Shown here one piece after another: positions 14,934 through 17,420 of a stretch of DNA of 17,420 nt. A program made the position numbers and the translations under genes. Positions within the stretch are counted from its first letter, which is position 1. Each line of letters begins with the position of its first letter. Under the pieces are notes generated by a model, which made no database searches, had not been told where the DNA came from, and saw only the letters and a list, made by a program, of their open reading frames with translations. Source of the DNA: Lachnospiraceae bacterium UBA7179 (GTDB lineage: Bacteria; Bacillota; Clostridia; Lachnospirales; Lachnospiraceae); contig DKVL01000069.1 in the NCBI GenBank assembly GCA_002491195.1, positions 1 to 17,420 on the forward strand. The letters are read 5' to 3'.

Positions 14934-15530
14934 ATGAAAAGAATAGTGTTTTTATTTACGGTTTTTATTGGCTGTGTAGTAATGATTTCAGGGTGTGGGA
15001 AAACGTCAGATATCCTTTCCGAAGATGAGATTAAAATGTTCAACTCCGATTTTTTTAATGGCGGGACATATAATATGAACAACATGATGTTGTCGAGTGA
15101 ATATGACAAAGCGGAAAATATTGATTTATTTCAGCTATTTTATAACGGAATCGACGGAATAACAGATCAGGTTTCCGAAAAAGAAAAAGCATTGCTGCAA
15201 GAATTAAACAGTGAAGCTTCATACTTGGATATTGTGAAAGTTACTAAGGATGAGATGAATGTTTTTTTAGAGGAAAGATTGGGCATACGGCTGGATGAAA
15301 CACAAAAAAATGGTCTGGAAAAGTTTTATTATCTGGATCAGTATGACAGCTTTTATCTTGTTGTCGGGGATACAAATTTTGACTGGTGCACTGTTACATC
15401 CGGCATCTGGAAATCTGATAATGAACTTATATTGGAATATACAAAAGAATATGGAGACGGACAGTGGCATGTTGTTTTGAAGAAAACAGATAACGGGTAT
15501 TTATTTGTTTCTAATGAAAAAACAGAATAA
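14934..15530 (+). CDS. Putative lipoprotein, function unknown
   Basis: This is a 198-residue protein with a lipoprotein signal: MKR, a hydrophobic stretch, then the lipobox ISGC with Cys21 as the lipidated residue. After cleavage it should be anchored on the outer face of the membrane. The mature part is acidic and contains alternating hydrophobic and aromatic stretches, including VTSGIWKSDNELILEY and DGQWHVVLKK, which look like beta strands. I do not recognise a named domain. AGGGGATGG at 14918-14926 is the ribosome site; TTG at 14931 is a less likely start. It lies downstream of the BlaR1-like gene and of the second operator-like site, so it may be an output or sensor partner of that system. 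Codon and base use is more AT-rich than in the sugar operon, consistent with different ancestry. Confidence 0.82.
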   Translation: MKRIVFLFTVFIGCVVMISGCGKTSDILSEDEIKMFNSDFFNGGTYNMNNMMLSSEYDKAENIDLFQLFYNGIDGITDQVSEKEKALLQELNSEASYLDIVKVTKDEMNVFLEERLGIRLDETQKNGLEKFYYLDQYDSFYLVVGDTNFDWCTVTSGIWKSDNELILEYTKEYGDGQWHVVLKKTDNGYLFVSNEKTE

Positions 15531-15558
15531 ACGATGTAAAAGATAATGGAGGTAAGAT

Positions 15559-16167
15559 ATGAAAAGAGTGTTAAAGAGTTTTTGTACAATAGGACTGGCT
15601 TTGCCAGTGATATTTTCGCTGATGGGTATAACATCATTTGCAGCAACAGGTGAAGGTTCTGAACTGGAGTGTGACATTTTAGAGGAAGGGCAGGCTGACG
15701 TGATTGCCAAACAGCTGGAAAAATGCATTACCAATAAGTATCAGGGCTATTATACTTTTGATCACTTCCGCCCGACTTTTTTTAATGAGCAGTATGCAGA
15801 TGGGGTTTATATGGTTGATGTTGATATTTCGGTGGAGAAGACGCTGGTTCGTGATCCGGGAGAGAGTGCTATTGCAAGAGGAATGAAGCAGGAAGTTGAG
15901 GCGAAGATACAAGTGAGGCAGCGCGATACTGCGCAGACAGTATTGGATGAATATTTGTCCAATACATCGAAATATCTTAATGTGCCGGTTGAAACGGGGT
16001 TTGAATTTAGGGTTTATATCGCGGCGCTTACAGAGGAGGAAGTTAATAATGCAACAGATTTTGAGTGCTTTTACCGGGTCGATGCGGAAGATGGACCGAT
16101 CTTAACACCAGTCATTGAAAATGAACCGTTTGTGGAATTAGGAACGGAGGAAGACGGAAAAGCCTGA
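15559..16167 (+). CDS. Secreted protein, function unknown
   Basis: This is a 202-residue protein with a classical signal peptide: MKRVLKSF, a hydrophobic core, then a probable signal-peptidase site after SFA at residue 28. The mature part has a compact region with YYTFDHFRPTFF and a strand-rich segment (YMVDVDISVEKTLV, VEAKIQVRQRD) and ends acidic. I recognise no enzyme motif. The start is fixed by GGAGGT at 15548-15553. It follows the lipoprotein gene by 28 bases and is probably co-transcribed. The next ORF (16202-16408) lies in another frame without a ribosome site, so this gene may originally have been longer and be broken by a frameshift near 16140-16170. The function is unknown. Confidence 0.78.
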   Translation: MKRVLKSFCTIGLALPVIFSLMGITSFAATGEGSELECDILEEGQADVIAKQLEKCITNKYQGYYTFDHFRPTFFNEQYADGVYMVDVDISVEKTLVRDPGESAIARGMKQEVEAKIQVRQRDTAQTVLDEYLSNTSKYLNVPVETGFEFRVYIAALTEEEVNNATDFECFYRVDAEDGPILTPVIENEPFVELGTEEDGKA

Positions 16168-16201
16168 CTGGTCGTGTAACACAATAAAAGATCCTGTTTT
16201 T

Positions 16202-16408
16202 ATGGTTGCTACATCTTCTAATGTCAGTGACGTCCAAATCCCGGCATATATTACAAGTCAGCGGTATCTTGTAAAAAATGAGCTTGTTCAGGAAGCAATT
16301 GAAACAGCAGGACTGGAGAAAGATATCATGCGTGTTGAGGACGTTTATGAGGCATATCAAAAAGATTTGTGCAGAAATATTTTTGTTGTTATTGTACAGG
16401 TTTGGTAA
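16202..16408 (+). CDS. Small ORF or 3' fragment of the preceding secreted gene
   Basis: The ORF encodes 68 residues from ATG 16202, but its frame is open further upstream, past the stop of the preceding gene. No ribosome binding site precedes 16202. The residues look protein-like (DVQIPAYITSQRYLVKNELV, then RVEDVYEAYQKD), which argues against random sequence. The most economical reading is a displaced 3' part of the secreted-protein gene after a frameshift; a separate small gene is less likely. I cannot assign a function. Confidence 0.35.
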   Translation: MVATSSNVSDVQIPAYITSQRYLVKNELVQEAIETAGLEKDIMRVEDVYEAYQKDLCRNIFVVIVQVW

Positions 16409-16482
16409 GTATATTGATGGAGGTGATCATATATTTGATTTATAAAAAGATGCTGTATGAGAAAATGAGATATCTCATGAGG

Positions 16483-16512
16483 TTGATTTCATTCTTCTTT
16501 TCATGCTATAAT
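16483..16512 (+). promoter_or_regulatory. Strong promoter for the MATE gene leader
   Basis: TTGATT (16483-16488) and a perfect TATAAT (16507-16512) are separated by 18 bp, with a TG two bases before the -10 making it extended. Transcription would begin near 16519, leaving a leader of about 110 bases. Confidence 0.8.
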
Positions 16513-16523
16513 AAACAATATTT

Positions 16524-16613
16524 ATGCACTCCTTGCCGCCGGGTAAGGTGTTAGGCGTCGGGCTTTCTATCGTTAGGCCATTGAAGATAGAAAGTACTGG
16601 CGTTATTTTTTTA
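16524..16613 (+). ncRNA. Structured leader, probable guanidine-IV (mepA-motif) riboswitch
   Basis: Between promoter and gene lie two hairpins. The first pairs CAC and CTTGCC (16527-16537) with GGTAAGGTG (16542-16550) around a GCCG loop. The second is a perfect 9-bp stem, CTTTCTATC (16563-16571) with GATAGAAAG (16586-16594), whose 14-base loop contains AGGCC, complementary to the first loop and able to form a kissing pair. CGCCGG (16537-16542) can instead pair with CTGGCG (16597-16602), directly before TTATTTTTTT, giving an alternative terminator. Two kissing hairpins with an overlapping terminator upstream of a MATE/MepA-type transporter match what I recall of the guanidine-IV class. Guanidine would then disrupt the terminator and turn on efflux. 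The assignment is from remembered architecture, not a covariance search. Confidence 0.65.
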
Positions 16614-16630
16614 TTCAGGAGGGAAAATGT

Positions 16631-17416
16631 ATGGGACAGCCATCTTGTATTCGGGAATTTTCCCGTTATACGGTTTTAAGTGTTTTCGGGACATTGGGGG
16701 TATCCTGCTATATTTTAGCAGACACATTTTTTGTTTCCAAGGGATTAGGCACAAGCGGGCTTACAGCGTTAAACCTGGCTATTCCGGTCTATAATTTTAT
16801 TCATGGTACAGGGTTAATGATCGGTATGGGTGGAGCGACGAAATTTTCCGTCTGCAAGGGTCAGGGAGATCAGCGGTTAGTGAACAAAATTTATACCAAT
16901 ACTGTATATCTTGCCGTACTGTTTTCTATCGCATTTCTGTTGCCCGGATTTTTATGTCCAGGGCGGCTGGCTTCGGCTTTAGGTGCAGATAGGATAGTAT
17001 TAGAAATGACGGTTACTTATTTACGGTGGCTGTTACTTTTTTCTCCGGCTTTCATTTTGAACGATGTGCTGCTTTGCTTTGTCAGAAATGATGGGAATCC
17101 GCAGCTTGCTATGTGTGCAATGCTGATTGGAAGTTTTTCTAATGTGGCACTGGACTATATTTTTATCTTTCCCCTGCATATGGGGATTTTCGGAGCCATC
17201 TTTGCAACAGGATTATCACCGGTTATAAGCATTTTAATGATGTTTCCGCATTGGAGAAAAAATAAAAATTCATTTCATTTTTTGAGGACAGGAATCTGTA
17301 TGAAAATTGTCAAATGGGACTTATCACTTGGATTCCCTTCATTGATTGCACAAATTTCTTCCGGGATCGTGATGATCACTTTTAATGCAATTATTCTAAA
17401 ATTAGCCTGCAAATAA
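16631..17416 (+). CDS. MATE-family efflux transporter (MepA-like), truncated
   Basis: The 261-residue ORF matches the N-terminal half of a MATE (multidrug and toxin extrusion) transporter. It has about seven hydrophobic segments, the early GVSCYILADTFFVS motif and the LRWLLLFSPAFILNDVLLCFVRNDGNPQLAM segment typical of MepA-like proteins. Usual length is about 450 residues. Here the protein reaches FNAIILKLA, where relatives continue with a Gly-Asn turn, but reads CK and then TAA at 17414-17416, four bases before the window end. The rest of the gene may continue in another frame just outside. ATG 16631 is preferred over 16627 because AGGAGGG (16617-16623) lies seven bases upstream. The riboswitch-like leader suggests control by guanidine and a role in exporting small cationic toxic compounds. 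Confidence 0.85.
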   Translation: MGQPSCIREFSRYTVLSVFGTLGVSCYILADTFFVSKGLGTSGLTALNLAIPVYNFIHGTGLMIGMGGATKFSVCKGQGDQRLVNKIYTNTVYLAVLFSIAFLLPGFLCPGRLASALGADRIVLEMTVTYLRWLLLFSPAFILNDVLLCFVRNDGNPQLAMCAMLIGSFSNVALDYIFIFPLHMGIFGAIFATGLSPVISILMMFPHWRKNKNSFHFLRTGICMKIVKWDLSLGFPSLIAQISSGIVMITFNAIILKLACK

Positions 17417-17420
17417 AAAG

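Noticed and set aside
16369..16554. A 61-codon + strand frame before the MATE leader
   Set aside because: It overlaps the promoter and the previous ORF, has no ribosome site and has an unlikely composition.
1..17420. CRISPR array, tRNA or rRNA genes, or complete insertion sequence
   Set aside because: I saw no regularly spaced repeats, no tRNA-like cloverleaf, no rRNA segment and no transposase with terminal repeats.

Overview
The window looks like the chromosome of an anaerobic gut Clostridia species, probably Lachnospiraceae. This rests on the protein style, AGGAGG-type ribosome binding sites, moderate GC with AT-rich intergenic DNA, a ferredoxin-type aldo/keto reductase, an oxygen-sensitive FMN/Fe-S old-yellow-enzyme homologue and the kinds of accessory genes present. 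No taxonomic marker is present, so this is inference. Every gene I accept is on the + strand.

Layout. (1) 2-874: the C-terminal part of an aldo/keto reductase with two [4Fe-4S] cysteine clusters, cut by the window start. (2) 941-2164: an AraC-family regulator ending in its own terminator. (3) 2229-12043: a catabolic operon. Its promoter has an extended -10 and two AAGGATAT half-sites 20 bp apart, the upstream one ending about 17 bp before the -35 region and the downstream one overlapping it. The genes are a GPH-family sugar:cation symporter, a cytoplasmic GH78 alpha-L-rhamnosidase, a metallo-beta-lactamase-fold hydrolase, a GH1 enzyme with the 6-phospho-glycoside signature, a ROK sugar kinase, and a BaiCD/BaiH/FadH-like FMN/Fe-S/FAD reductase. 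A hairpin closes the unit at 12070-12100. (4) 12193-12755: a decayed MobA/MobL-type relaxase, a scar of a mobilizable element. (5) 12764-16408: a BlaI/BlaR1-like pair with promoter and operator, then a lipoprotein, a secreted protein and a small ORF of unknown function. The blaI-like reading frame carries a one-base frameshift near its end. (6) 16483-17420: a strong promoter, a structured leader that fits the guanidine-IV (mepA-motif) riboswitch, and a MATE efflux gene that stops at about half the usual length.

How the genes could work together (inference). The symporter imports an intact rhamnosyl-beta-glucoside, such as a rutinose- or neohesperidose-type plant glycoside. GH78 removes rhamnose inside the cell, the ROK kinase phosphorylates the exposed glucose, and the GH1 enzyme releases glucose 6-phosphate and the aglycone. 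The terminal ene-reductase-like enzyme, and perhaps the MBL-fold hydrolase, could then act on the aglycone. This would be a PTS-independent phospho-glucoside route coupled to aglycone reduction, controlled by the adjacent AraC regulator. It is the most interesting hypothesis in the window. The second half is accessory DNA with visible decay: a deleted relaxase, a frameshifted repressor and a truncated efflux gene.
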